Assembly: GCA_009779495.1 (NCBI GenBank)
Contig: WRED01000016.1
Coordinates: 1 to 44,459 of the forward strand
Direction: 5' to 3'
Length of the DNA: 44,459 nucleotides
Source: Oscillospiraceae bacterium
GTDB taxonomy: Bacteria; Bacillota; Clostridia; Oscillospirales; Acutalibacteraceae
In this document: positions 22,215 to 30,373 of the stretch, one piece after another
Position numbering within the stretch: position 1 is the first letter of the stretch
How the letters are laid out: each line of letters begins with the position of its first letter
Program-made: the position numbers and the translations under genes
Notes under the pieces: generated by a model
What the model was told of the DNA's origin: nothing
Database searches by the model: none
What the model saw: the letters and a program-made list of their open reading frames with translations, nothing else

Positions 22215-23861
22215 GATCTTTTTCAGCCGCTTCATCACGTCGTTTTGCCCCCGGCCGAAATAGTCGTGCAGGACTTTATACTCAGCGTATAATTTGTCGT
22301 AAATTTCCGCGTTTTCCGCTGCGGGACAGTACACCGTATCCTTGACCTTGCCCATGCGCCGCGCCGCCTCGAATACGTCGTCGTAGCCGCCCTTTGAGGC
22401 GCCCGCCGCGACCGCGCCGAATATAGCCGACCCTAACGCGCCGCCCTGCTCGCTTCCTGCGATTTTGACGGGCATGTTCAGGACGTCCGCGTAGATTTGC
22501 ATCGTCATCGGATCCTTTTGCGATATGCCGCCCGCCGCGTAAAAGGCGTTCACGGGCACGCCGTACTCGTTGAACGTGTCGATGATCATGCGCGTGCCGT
22601 AGGCGGTGGCCTCTATGAGCGCGCGGTAAATGTCCTCCGGCTTCGTTGCAAGCGTCATGCCGAGCAGTACGCCGGTCAGATCGGCGTCAACCAAAACGGA
22701 GCGATTGCCGTTCCACCAGTCCAGCGCCACGAGTCCGCTTTCGCCGGGCTTTTTTTGCTCGCATTTTTGACGCAGATACTTATGGATGTTCATGCCCTGC
22801 GCTTTGGCATCCTCGTAATAACCGGCGGGGAGGCAATTGTCGATAAACCACTGGAAATGGTCGCCGACGCAGCCCTGTCCGGCCTCGTAGCCGTAAAGCC
22901 CGGGCATGATCCCGTCGGCCACAACGCCGCAGATGCCCTTGACCTGACGTTCCTCCCGGCCCATCATCATGTGGCACGTGGACGTCCCCATGATGGCAAG
23001 CATTTCCCCCTCGCGGCTGATTCCGGCGGCCGGGACGAAGATATGCGCGTCGATCACGCCGACGGCGACAGCCGTGCCGGGCATAAGCCCCATAAGCGCC
23101 GCCATTTCTGCCGTAAGCCCGCCGGCTTTCGCGCCCAAAGGCAGTATTTCGCGCCCGAACTTTTCATCTATCACATGCTCGAGCCTCGGGTCAAGCTCTT
23201 TGAAAAAATCGTCCGGCGGGAATCCTGTGTTTTTGTTCCACATCGCCTTGTAACCGGCGCAGCAGGCGTTTCGCGTTTCAATGCCCGTCATTTGCCAGAC
23301 GATCCAGTCAGCGGCCTCTATAAACCGGTCGGCTTTCGCGTAAATTTCAGGCGCTTCGTCAAGCGTCTGCCACACTTTAGGTATCGCCCACTCGGAGGAA
23401 ACCTTGCCGCCGTAATTGGCCAGCCACTTCTCTCCTCTTTTATCCGCCAGATCGTTCACCTTAGTCGCGTAGGGCTGAGCCGCGTGATGCTTCCACAGCT
23501 TGACATAGGCGTGCGGCTCGTCAGTGTATTCGGGCAAAAGGCACAGGGGCGTACCGTCGGAAAGCGCGGGCAGAATCGTGCAGGCCGTGAAGTCGATTCC
23601 GATGCCGATAACGTCAGCCGGATCGACGCCCGACTGCCTGAGTACCGCCGGAACCGTCTCTTTCAGCACCGCGACATAGTCCGCCGGATGCTGGAGCGCC
23701 CAGTCGGGCTTCAGCCGTTTGCCGTTTGGCAGGCTTTCGTCCATCACGCCGTGAGGATAGTCAAGGACGGCTGCCGCAAGCTCCTCGCCCGTCGCGACGT
23801 CCGCGAGCAGCGCGCGTCCCGACAGCGTACCGTAGTCAATGCCGATGGCATATTTGGGCAT
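22173..23861 (-). CDS. araB: Ribulokinase
   Basis: A 562-residue FGGY-family kinase phosphorylating L-ribulose to L-ribulose 5-phosphate in arabinose breakdown. AraB-type motifs: [16 protein letters not shown] (phosphate 1), [37 protein letters not shown] and [13 protein letters not shown] near the adenosine site. Start ATG 23861 has GGAGGG 7 bases upstream. The last 13 residues ([13 protein letters not shown]) and the stop are encoded inside the palindromic element at 22052-22214, so the original C terminus has been replaced or extended. No araA or araD is adjacent. Confidence 0.93.
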   Translation of the reverse strand: MPKYAIGIDYGTLSGRALLADVATGEELAAAVLDYPHGVMDESLPNGKRLKPDWALQHPADYVAVLKETVPAVLRQSGVDPADVIGIGIDFTACTILPALSDGTPLCLLPEYTDEPHAYVKLWKHHAAQPYATKVNDLADKRGEKWLANYGGKVSSEWAIPKVWQTLDEAPEIYAKADRFIEAADWIVWQMTGIETRNACCAGYKAMWNKNTGFPPDDFFKELDPRLEHVIDEKFGREILPLGAKAGGLTAEMAALMGLMPGTAVAVGVIDAHIFVPAAGISREGEMLAIMGTSTCHMMMGREERQVKGICGVVADGIMPGLYGYEAGQGCVGDHFQWFIDNCLPAGYYEDAKAQGMNIHKYLRQKCEQKKPGESGLVALDWWNGNRSVLVDADLTGVLLGMTLATKPEDIYRALIEATAYGTRMIIDTFNEYGVPVNAFYAAGGISQKDPMTMQIYADVLNMPVKIAGSEQGGALGSAIFGAVAAGASKGGYDDVFEAARRMGKVKDTVYCPAAENAEIYDKLYAEYKVLHDYFGRGQNDVMKRLKKIRTCLASHREQNFE

Positions 23862-23904
23862 AGGTAAACCCTCCATTTAAATTGTATAAATTCGCCCCCT
23901 GCGG

Positions 23905-24459
23905 TTATGTGGTCAGCATCGCGATAATTCCCGCGTAAAGCTTTACCGGGTCCCTGAGAAAATTCTCTTTCAGCACGTTTGCCTGGGAAAAATCGGCGGC
24001 GTAAACCGTCAGCTTCATCAGCGTGTCGTCTTTGTCAAAGATAGAAAAATGCACGTTGTAGCCGTTTCCCAGCTTCTCTATTTCGATGTCCGACTCGCGC
24101 TCGTACCTGGCCCGGGTCAGCAGCTCCACGCCCGCGTCGATGGCCTTTTCGCGGACGGATTTCGGCAGATCGTTCTCAAGCGTTTCCGCCGCCATGCGCC
24201 CGTCGTCCGTCAGATAGAGCAACTCATGCCCGTCCTCAAGCAGCAAAACAATATTGCCGGACGCCACAAGCTCAGTAAGCGCCTGGGCAACCTCGAAATA
24301 ATTCGCGATGCTCTTTACCTGCATGATTTCGCTTAACTGCTCCCTGTTGAGCGGACGGCTCAGGCTCTTGACCAGATAGCAGATCAGCACCTTGATGTCA
24401 TCGCGCCTGCGTAGTCCACCGGCCTCAATGCCTGCGGAAAAAGCGTCATAATTGTCCAT
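23905..24459 (-). CDS. DUF4364-family protein
   Basis: A 184-residue DUF4364 protein, a family common in Clostridia. The N-terminal part looks like a winged helix (DDIKVLICYLVKSLSRPLNREQLSEIM, then a wing-like VLLLEDGHELLYLTDDGR), and the C-terminal part is a small alpha/beta region. A regulatory role is plausible but unproven. It sits 19 bases after rlmH and about 43 bases before araB on the same strand, so may be part of a longer minus-strand transcript. Confidence 0.85.
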   Translation of the reverse strand: MDNYDAFSAGIEAGGLRRRDDIKVLICYLVKSLSRPLNREQLSEIMQVKSIANYFEVAQALTELVASGNIVLLLEDGHELLYLTDDGRMAAETLENDLPKSVREKAIDAGVELLTRARYERESDIEIEKLGNGYNVHFSIFDKDDTLMKLTVYAADFSQANVLKENFLRDPVKLYAGIIAMLTT

Positions 24460-24478
24460 AATTATTCACCGCTAATCA

Positions 24479-24961
24479 CTATTTATGGTATTTCCCGCCG
24501 CTTTCTATCTGAAAAACGCGGTATAACTGCTCCAGCAGCATAACCCTGGCCAGCTGATGCGGGAACGTCATGGCTGACATGGAAAGCCGGACGTCCGCCC
24601 GGCGCTTGATCTCGTCCGACAGCCCGAAAGAGCTTCCGATGATCATGGCTATCCTGCTGTGTCCAAAAACAGCCGCTTTCGTCAGATCACGGCAAAGCTC
24701 TTCGGAGGACATCATATCGCCCTCGACGCACAAAGCGTATACCCGCGCGTTCAATGGAAGCCTTTTTCGGATCATGGCCGCTTCCTCTGACAGCGCCGCT
24801 TCCACTTCGGCGGCCGACGGGTCATCCGGAAACCTGGCCGGCGTCAGTTCGCAAACCTCCAGTCTGCAAAAAGACTTTAAGCGCTTGACATACTCCGCGC
24901 ACGCGTCGCGCAGATATGCTTCTTTCAGTTTTCCCAGGCAAACTACAGTTATGTCAATCAT
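24479..24961 (-). CDS. rlmH: 23S rRNA (pseudouridine1915-N3)-methyltransferase
   Basis: A 160-residue SPOUT-class methyltransferase that methylates pseudouridine 1915 in helix 69 of 23S rRNA. The full-length family pattern is visible: ITVVCLGKLKEAYLRDA at the N terminus, FVIGG-type loop as MIIGSSFGLSDEI, and the C-terminal knot LARVMLLEQLYRVFQI followed by GGKYHK. It starts 3 bases after the WG-like gene ends, so the two are probably cotranscribed. Confidence 0.96.
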   Translation of the reverse strand: MIDITVVCLGKLKEAYLRDACAEYVKRLKSFCRLEVCELTPARFPDDPSAAEVEAALSEEAAMIRKRLPLNARVYALCVEGDMMSSEELCRDLTKAAVFGHSRIAMIIGSSFGLSDEIKRRADVRLSMSAMTFPHQLARVMLLEQLYRVFQIESGGKYHK

Positions 24962-24964
24962 ACA

Positions 24965-25825
24965 CTATCTCTGAAGCGTAATTTCTTTACCGTCATTGAT
25001 ATCCATAAAGAGAACGCCGTTTCTTTTTGCGCTGTAAAAAGAACTCTTGAAAACTTCAACCTTCACGATTCCGTTCGGCAGCTCGATCATTTTTGTGTCT
25101 TTCTTCCCCAACTTTGTCCATTCGTATAAAACTTCGCCGCTGACGGTGCGGCACTTCTTATCGAAAAAGACCGTGCCGTTGGAAAACTGATAATAATAGC
25201 TTTCTTCCGCCGTTTCCTCTTCTTTGCCGCCGTTTCTGAAGGTTTCCGCGCCGCTCTTGTCAATAACGGCAAAGTAATATTTTGAGTCTTTGCCCAAAAA
25301 GTGCAACACGGCATGGCCGCTTACAAATTTGGGAGAGTTCAGCAAGTCGTATTTTGTCAAATCTATGATAAGACTGCCTTTCTTGTCGTAGAAGCCTTGT
25401 TTTTCCGCGTATTCAGGCCTTTCCTCCTCCGGTTCCTTCGAGACAAGCTTTTTAAATAACGTCATTCCGCCCTCTTTAGGCGGCTTATCCGGCTCTTCGT
25501 TTCGGAACACCAGCCCTTCCGACGAGAAACGCTCAAATTCGGAAGGCGGCTCAGGCGCTGTCCACCCGGGTAAAAAGCTGTTTTTAAGCGCGTCATAGTA
25601 CCCGTCTTTCGTATAAAAAACGCCGCCGCCAACATGTCCATACTTATCCTCGTATGAAAAAAGATGTTCGTCAAACGGCAAAAGTATGCTGCCGTCAGGT
25701 TTCGCGACTGCGTATTCGGTCTTGTTTTCATCGGCGTTGACAGTTTCTTTTTTCAGCACGAGAAGAATCGCCGTTTCCAGCTCGATTACCTCTCTCACTT
25801 CGTCAACCGGAACGCTGTATACCAC
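24965..25825 (-). CDS. WG-like repeat protein, C-terminal part of a frameshifted gene
   Basis: At least 286 residues of a hydrophilic protein with WG/beta-propeller-like repeats (AVAKPDGSILLPFDEHLF, FYDKKGSLIIDLTKYDLL, AVIDKSGAETF). The first start, GTG 25825, has no ribosome site and lies mid-repeat. The same frame reads upstream without a stop to about 25968 (KEYRGNWPETNFKNG..., VIDKTGGVV) but has no good start codon there. The preceding frame, 25956-26192, ends in similar WG-like sequence. I conclude that one membrane-anchored gene was split by a one-base indel near the T-run at about 25970-25985, unless the shift is programmed or a sequencing error. The function is unknown. Confidence 0.65.
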   Translation of the reverse strand: MVYSVPVDEVREVIELETAILLVLKKETVNADENKTEYAVAKPDGSILLPFDEHLFSYEDKYGHVGGGVFYTKDGYYDALKNSFLPGWTAPEPPSEFERFSSEGLVFRNEEPDKPPKEGGMTLFKKLVSKEPEEERPEYAEKQGFYDKKGSLIIDLTKYDLLNSPKFVSGHAVLHFLGKDSKYYFAVIDKSGAETFRNGGKEEETAEESYYYQFSNGTVFFDKKCRTVSGEVLYEWTKLGKKDTKMIELPNGIVKVEVFKSSFYSAKRNGVLFMDINDGKEITLQR

Positions 25826-25955
25826 GCCGCCTGTTTTGTCGATGACCCTATATTCCGACGATTTGCCCAGAAAGTCCCAATCGCCTGTCCATTGGCATAC
25901 CGCGACGCCGTTTTTGAAGTTTGTTTCAGGCCAATTGCCCCTGTACTCCTTTTCT

Positions 25956-26192
25956 TTAGCTGCGGTTGAAAACCAAATTCAGGTTTTCGTCATAAAGGAT
26001 GGGAGTTCTCCGTCCGTTGTCCACCCACATCACCCCGTCCGACATTTCATAGCTGTCGACCGGCAGCTTTATAGCGTTGGCCCCCCATTGGAATATCAAT
26101 AAGATCCCTGCGGCAATCATAGGAACGCCAAATTTCCACAAAGCAATAACAATAAGGATGATTAATATTATACCAACTGTGGTAACTATCAT
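25956..26192 (-). CDS. N-terminal membrane segment of the frameshifted WG-like gene
   Basis: 78 codons from ATG 26192 with a strong GGAGGAG ribosome site. Two hydrophobic helices (VGIILIILIVIALWKFG and MIAAGILLIFQWGANAI) precede a soluble part with WG-like repeat sequence (DGVMWVDNGRRTPILYDENL). It stops at TAA just where the +1 frame continues with the WG-like region of the next entry. A single indel would give one protein of about 410 residues with an N-terminal membrane anchor. Confidence 0.6.
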   Translation of the reverse strand: MIVTTVGIILIILIVIALWKFGVPMIAAGILLIFQWGANAIKLPVDSYEMSDGVMWVDNGRRTPILYDENLNLVFNRS

Positions 26193-26246
26193 TGCAACTC
26201 CTCCAAAATTACTTTTATTGAGATGAAAATAAAGCGTGTATTTGCG

Positions 26247-27038
26247 TCAAAAAGTTATCATCTTCGGCGCGTCGCCCTGAGCCACCACGTCCAGCAGGTA
26301 GTCCTCCCCCGCTTGTGCGCCGATCCCGCCCAAGGACGCCGCCGTCGCCTGATACGCCAAAACCGGCATATTGTTTTCCTGGCTTAAATGCGCCAGAACA
26401 AATCGCGCCGTCCCGCCGTTCAGCAGCTTTGCCGCCGTATCAGCGCAACAGTCATTGGACAGGTGCCCGCGGTCCGAGAGTATCCTGCGCTTTAATATGT
26501 ACGGGTACGAGCCGTTTTGGAGCATCCCTATGTCGTGGTTCGATTCGATCATCACAAGGTCGCTGCCGTTTATCGCGGCAAGCATCCCGTCCGTTATGAC
26601 GCCTGTGTCGGTGGCGACGGACACGCGGCGGTTATCGGCGGTCGTCACGGTGTAGCCGACGCTTTCCCTCGCGTCATGGGACGTGCGGAAAGGCCGGATG
26701 AACATTTCGTCAACCTCAACGCCGTTTTCATCGACGGCCTCGGCGGAAAAGCTTCCGTTCAGCACGCCCATCGCGTCCAAAGCCGACAGCGTACCGGCGG
26801 AGGCGTACACCCTGATGCCGTGCTTTTGCGCGAATACGCGCAGGCCGCTTATATGGTCGGAATGCTCGTGCGTAATGAAAATCGCGCCGATGCTGTCCGC
26901 GTCGATGCCCAAATCGTACAGCGCGCAGCACGTGCGCTTCGCGCTGACTCCTATGTCGATCAGGATCCCGCCCCTGGCGCTTCCGATATATGTGCAGTTG
27001 CCCCGGCTTGAAGAAAACATCGGGCAGAACCGTGCCAT
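26247..27038 (-). CDS. yycJ: YycJ/WalJ-type metallo-beta-lactamase-fold hydrolase
   Basis: A 263-residue MBL-fold protein with metal motif FITHEHSDHISGL (HxHxDH), a SVATDTGVITD strand and ESNHD. The N-terminal FCPMFSSSRGNCTYIG is characteristic of the YycJ/WalJ family, which sits in the walRK operon of many Firmicutes and is linked to cell-wall and DNA-repair coordination. rlmH, often near yycJ, lies downstream here; walRK itself is not in the window. It starts 46 bases after murA ends and is probably cotranscribed. Confidence 0.9.
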   Translation of the reverse strand: MARFCPMFSSSRGNCTYIGSARGGILIDIGVSAKRTCCALYDLGIDADSIGAIFITHEHSDHISGLRVFAQKHGIRVYASAGTLSALDAMGVLNGSFSAEAVDENGVEVDEMFIRPFRTSHDARESVGYTVTTADNRRVSVATDTGVITDGMLAAINGSDLVMIESNHDIGMLQNGSYPYILKRRILSDRGHLSNDCCADTAAKLLNGGTARFVLAHLSQENNMPVLAYQATAASLGGIGAQAGEDYLLDVVAQGDAPKMITF

Positions 27039-27084
27039 TTACTCGCCTCGCTTCGCTCGAATCGTCAAATGGTTTGTCTATATA

Positions 27085-28374
27085 TTAATTTGCGACAGCA
27101 AACTCCATACCCGGCACCGTCACCCGGCTGATGTCCGCGCCGACGCTTCTCAGCTTTTCGACGATATCCTCGTATCCTCTGTCGATATATATCACGTTTT
27201 CGATTTCCGTCGTGCCCCTCGCGGCAAGCCCCGCGATGACCATCGCCGCGCCCGCGCGGAGGTCGTCGGCCTTGACGGGAGCGCCCTTGAGGTGATCCAC
27301 GCCCTCGATAACGGCGAGCTTGCCGTCCACCTTGATGGACACGCCCATGCGCGACAGCTGCTCGACATAGCGGAAGCGGCTGTCCCAAACGCCCTCGTTG
27401 ATGATGCTTGTGCCGCTGGCCAGGGACAGCAGAACCGCCATCTGCGGTTGCATGTCAGTCGGAAAACCGGGATGCGGCATGGTTTTGATATTGCATTTTG
27501 TGGGACGCCCAAAGGAGCGCACCAAAACGCTCTCGTCAAACTCATCAATCTCAATGCCGCACTCGACGAGCTTCGCGGTAATGGAGTCAAGGTGCTTGGG
27601 TATGACATTATTGATCAGCACGTCCCCGCCCGCGGCCGCGACGGCGACCATGTATGTGCCGGCCTCGATTTGATCGGGTATGATGGAGTATGTGCAGCCG
27701 TGGAGACTGTCGGCGCCGCGAATTTTGATAACATCCGTACCTGCGCCCCTGACGTCGGCTCCCATAGAGTTGAGAAAGTTGGCCAGATCGACGACATGCG
27801 GCTCTTTCGCCGCGTTTTCGATGACCGTCATACCCTTTGCCTTGACGGACGCGAGCATGATGTTCACCGTCGCGCCCACGGATACCGTGTCGAGGTACAC
27901 GTTTGTCCCCGTCAAACTGTCGGCGGACGCGTCAACGATGGCGTCCTCGTCCAGGAAGATCGACGCCCCAAGCAGCTCAAAACCCTTGATGTGCTGGTCA
28001 ATAGGACGCACACCGCCGAAATCGCAGCCGCCGGGCATGGCTACGCGTGCCTTGCTGAACCGTCCCAGCAACGCGCCGATCATGTAATAAGACGCCCGGA
28101 AATACTTCGTCAGGTCATGCGAAACCGTGTGGGAAATGATATTCGTGGAATCTATTTCAACTGTGTGCTCGTTGATTGCCCTGACCTTGGCTCCGATATG
28201 GCTCAGGATCTTCAGCATCATCGCCACGTCGCTGATATTGGGTATATTTTCGATACGGCAGACGTCCTGCGCCAAAATCGCGCCCGGGATGATCGCCAAA
28301 GCGGCGTTTTTCGCTCCGCTGACGTCGATTTTGCCGCAGAGCTTTTTACCGCCGCTGATTACTATTTTTTCCAA
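27085..28374 (-). CDS. murA: UDP-N-acetylglucosamine 1-carboxyvinyltransferase
   Basis: A 429-residue MurA, first committed step of peptidoglycan synthesis: it transfers enolpyruvate from PEP to UDP-GlcNAc. K22-N23 in VSGAKNAAL and catalytic C117 in PGGCDFGGVRPID are present; Cys at this position implies the fosfomycin-sensitive form. The start codon is TTG 28374, with AAGGAAGTGAG upstream. An extended -10 promoter precedes it. Clostridia often have two murA copies; which this is cannot be told. Confidence 0.95.
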   Translation of the reverse strand: MEKIVISGGKKLCGKIDVSGAKNAALAIIPGAILAQDVCRIENIPNISDVAMMLKILSHIGAKVRAINEHTVEIDSTNIISHTVSHDLTKYFRASYYMIGALLGRFSKARVAMPGGCDFGGVRPIDQHIKGFELLGASIFLDEDAIVDASADSLTGTNVYLDTVSVGATVNIMLASVKAKGMTVIENAAKEPHVVDLANFLNSMGADVRGAGTDVIKIRGADSLHGCTYSIIPDQIEAGTYMVAVAAAGGDVLINNVIPKHLDSITAKLVECGIEIDEFDESVLVRSFGRPTKCNIKTMPHPGFPTDMQPQMAVLLSLASGTSIINEGVWDSRFRYVEQLSRMGVSIKVDGKLAVIEGVDHLKGAPVKADDLRAGAAMVIAGLAARGTTEIENVIYIDRGYEDIVEKLRSVGADISRVTVPGMEFAVAN

Positions 28375-28445
28375 GAACGACTCACTTCCTTAAATTATAC
28401 AAAATATGTACTTGAATTTCAGACAGAGTACACAAAAGTTACATT

Positions 28446-28454
28446 ATTATACCA
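28446..28454 (-). promoter_or_regulatory. Extended -10 promoter for murA
   Basis: Minus strand TGGTATAAT (28454-28446), an extended -10 without a clear -35, about 70 bases before the TTG start of murA. A second TATAAT lies closer to the gene (about 28394-28399) and may be an alternative. Confidence 0.55.
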
Positions 28455-28531
28455 CATATACGCGCAAAATGAAAGTGTTTTAAAGCGTTTTATTGATATA
28501 ATTAGTATACTCAATTCTGTCGTGTGTTGTC

Positions 28532-29818
28532 TTATGGAAGCAACTTTTGTTTGGAATTTTTTTCAATGTACGCGATTTTTACGCACAGGCACAGGACGTC
28601 CATCGCCGCCGAAAGCTCGTCCGTTTTGGGATACGTCGGGGCGATGCGTATGTTGCTGTCGCCGGGATCCTTGCCATAGGGGAACGCCGCGCCCACGCCC
28701 GTCAGAGTAACGCCCGCCGCCTTGCAAAGCGATATGGCACGTTTCGCACAATTTTCCGGGACCTCAAGGTTTACGAAGTAGCCCCCGCGCGGCTCAAACC
28801 ACGAGGCGATGCCGTTTTCGCCGAAGCTCTCCCGCAGCTTGTCAAACACGATCTGAAAACGCGGCGCGAGATGCTCCGCTTGGAGTTTCATATGCGCCTT
28901 GAGGCCGTCAATGCCGCCGAAAAAGCGGGCGTGACGCAATTGATTCACCTTGTCGTGCCCGATCGTCTGCACGAACAGGCGTTTTCTGATGAAGTCAAGG
29001 TTGTTTTTTGACGACGCCAACGCCGCGACGCCCGCGCCCGGATACGTCATCTTAGAACTGGACGCCACCTCGAACACCATATCCCCGCTGCCGTTTTTCT
29101 CGCATTCCGACAAAATCTCCAACAGCCTGTCCGACTCTTCGCCAAGATCGTGCAGGACGTAGGCGTTGTCCCAGATGATACGGAAGTCCTTGGCGGCGGG
29201 TTTCATGGCCGCGATACGCCGCACGGCATCATCGGAAAACGTGATGCCTGTGGGGTTCGAGTATTTCGGCACGCAGATCATGCCCTTGACGCTTGGGTCC
29301 TTCACAAGCTCCTCAAGCATGTCCATATCGGGGCCGCCGCTGTTCATTGGCACATTGACCATTTCGATGCCAAAGTATTCCAGTATACTGAAATGCCGGT
29401 CATATCCCGGCACGGGGCAGGCAAATTTTATTTTTCCCTGGCTGATCCACGGTTCGCCGCCGGCGCCGTGGGTCATACACTGGGAGACGAAGTCGAACAT
29501 GATGCTCAAGCTCGAGTTGCCGAGCACGATGACATTGTCCGGCGTGGTTTCCAATATATCCGCGAACAGGCGCTTGCATTCGGGGATGCCGTCAAACAGC
29601 CCGTAATTGCGCGCATCGAAGCCGTTTTCCGTGTTCATGTCACTGTCGGAGCGCAGCACGTCCAGCATCGGGTCGGACGTGCAAAGCTGCCCGCCGCCCG
29701 GCTTTCCGCGCGACATGTCAAGCGCGAGACCCATCGCGGCGTACTCCTTATATTTTTCGGTCAGTTCGGCCAAAGTATTAACAAGTTGAGCCTGATCCAT
29801 GTTTTCAAAATTGATCAT
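28532..29818 (-). CDS. Aspartate aminotransferase, type Ic (MocR-like class I)
   Basis: A 428-residue PLP aminotransferase of the Asp_aminotransf/type Ic family (PF12897), which interconverts aspartate and oxaloacetate with 2-oxoglutarate/glutamate. Motifs: DMSRGKPGG, LGNSSLSIMFDF, PKYSNPTGI, IIWDNAYVLHDL and the PLP lysine in SSSKMTYPGAG. Start ATG 29818 has AGGAG 11 bases upstream; ATG 29845 would place the ribosome site inside the gene. It has its own promoter and a palindrome in its leader. Monocistronic. Confidence 0.88.
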   Translation of the reverse strand: MINFENMDQAQLVNTLAELTEKYKEYAAMGLALDMSRGKPGGGQLCTSDPMLDVLRSDSDMNTENGFDARNYGLFDGIPECKRLFADILETTPDNVIVLGNSSLSIMFDFVSQCMTHGAGGEPWISQGKIKFACPVPGYDRHFSILEYFGIEMVNVPMNSGGPDMDMLEELVKDPSVKGMICVPKYSNPTGITFSDDAVRRIAAMKPAAKDFRIIWDNAYVLHDLGEESDRLLEILSECEKNGSGDMVFEVASSSKMTYPGAGVAALASSKNNLDFIRKRLFVQTIGHDKVNQLRHARFFGGIDGLKAHMKLQAEHLAPRFQIVFDKLRESFGENGIASWFEPRGGYFVNLEVPENCAKRAISLCKAAGVTLTGVGAAFPYGKDPGDSNIRIAPTYPKTDELSAAMDVLCLCVKIAYIEKNSKQKLLP

Positions 29819-29847
29819 CGTAATTCTTCTCCTATCCTGACGCATAT

Positions 29848-29866
29848 TGTCAATGATTTATGACAA
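29848..29866. promoter_or_regulatory. Palindrome in the aminotransferase leader
   Basis: TTGTCA (29848-29853) / TGACAA (29861-29866) separated by 7 bases, located between the promoter and the start codon. It could be an operator or a small hairpin; no regulator is identified. Confidence 0.35.
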
Positions 29867-29884
29867 CTCGCGTTTGTTCCACTT

Positions 29885-29914
29885 AGTATAGCACAATATT
29901 GCCCTAAAAAACAA
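29885..29914 (-). promoter_or_regulatory. Aminotransferase promoter
   Basis: Minus strand TTGTTT (29914-29909), 18-base spacer, TATACT (29890-29885) with an upstream TGC, i.e. an extended -10. Confidence 0.6.
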
Positions 29915-29956
29915 GCCCTAAACAATGTTATGCATTAGATTTTTTCTACGGACAGC

Positions 29957-29989
29957 AGAAAAGACACCCGACAAACAGGTGTCTTTTCT
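29957..29989. terminator. Perfect hairpin, possible terminator
   Basis: AGAAAAGACACC (29957-29968) / GGTGTCTTTTCT (29978-29989), 9-base loop. It stands alone between divergent transcription units, with T-rich arms but no long T-run. Its role is uncertain. The interval 29915-30058 holds nothing else I can support. Confidence 0.4.
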
Positions 29990-30058
29990 CGATGTTAAGG
30001 GATATTTTTAACTTTTTTTATTATAGCATGAAGAAAAGAAAAAATCCATGCGCAGTAT

Positions 30059-30219
30059 TAGACCTCCTCGGAAACTAGCCGCGAGCGGATAAACGAGGAT
30101 TTTTTTCGTCCCGCAAGTAAAAAAGCGTAGGAATAATTTGTTTATTGCGAGCATTTTTTGCGCGGCAGGACGGAAAAAAGACCGTTTACGCCGCCGTGAG
30201 TAGTTTCCGAGGAGGTCTA
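30059..30219. repeat. 161-bp palindromic element, core-sharing family, copy 3
   Basis: Perfect 19-bp terminal inverted repeats TAGACCTCCTCGGAAACTA (30059-30077; inverse 30201-30219). Arms pair imperfectly along their length. On the minus strand the centre reads TGCTCGCAATAAACAAATTATT, matching copy 2 at 21 of 22 bases although the terminal arms are unrelated. It is flanked by T/TA-rich sequence; no gene is disrupted. Confidence 0.9.
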
Positions 30220-30319
30220 TTGAATTACTTATATGTCCCAAACACTCTCTAGTGAACTTGAAATATAGAATCGTGTCTTTTTATTGTTTTCATTGTGAAC
30301 ACAGGTTCTGAGCCCACGC

Positions 30320-30348
30320 TTGCATAACGGTTTATTTTATGCTAAAAT
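30320..30348 (+). promoter_or_regulatory. Promoter of the ComEC-like gene
   Basis: TTGCAT (30320-30325), 17-base spacer, TAAAAT (30343-30348). A lone CAGGTTCT arm (30302-30309) lies just upstream, perhaps a remnant of an AGAACCTG element. Confidence 0.6.
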
Positions 30349-30373
30349 GTCCAAGGAAAAAGGAGGAATCCGC

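Noticed and set aside
22497-23867. 456-codon plus-strand frame opposite ribulokinase
   Set aside because: Antisense shadow; His/Arg-rich, no family resemblance.
26683-28710. 675-codon plus-strand frame across yycJ and murA
   Set aside because: Spans two well-supported minus-strand genes and the spacer between them; no motifs.
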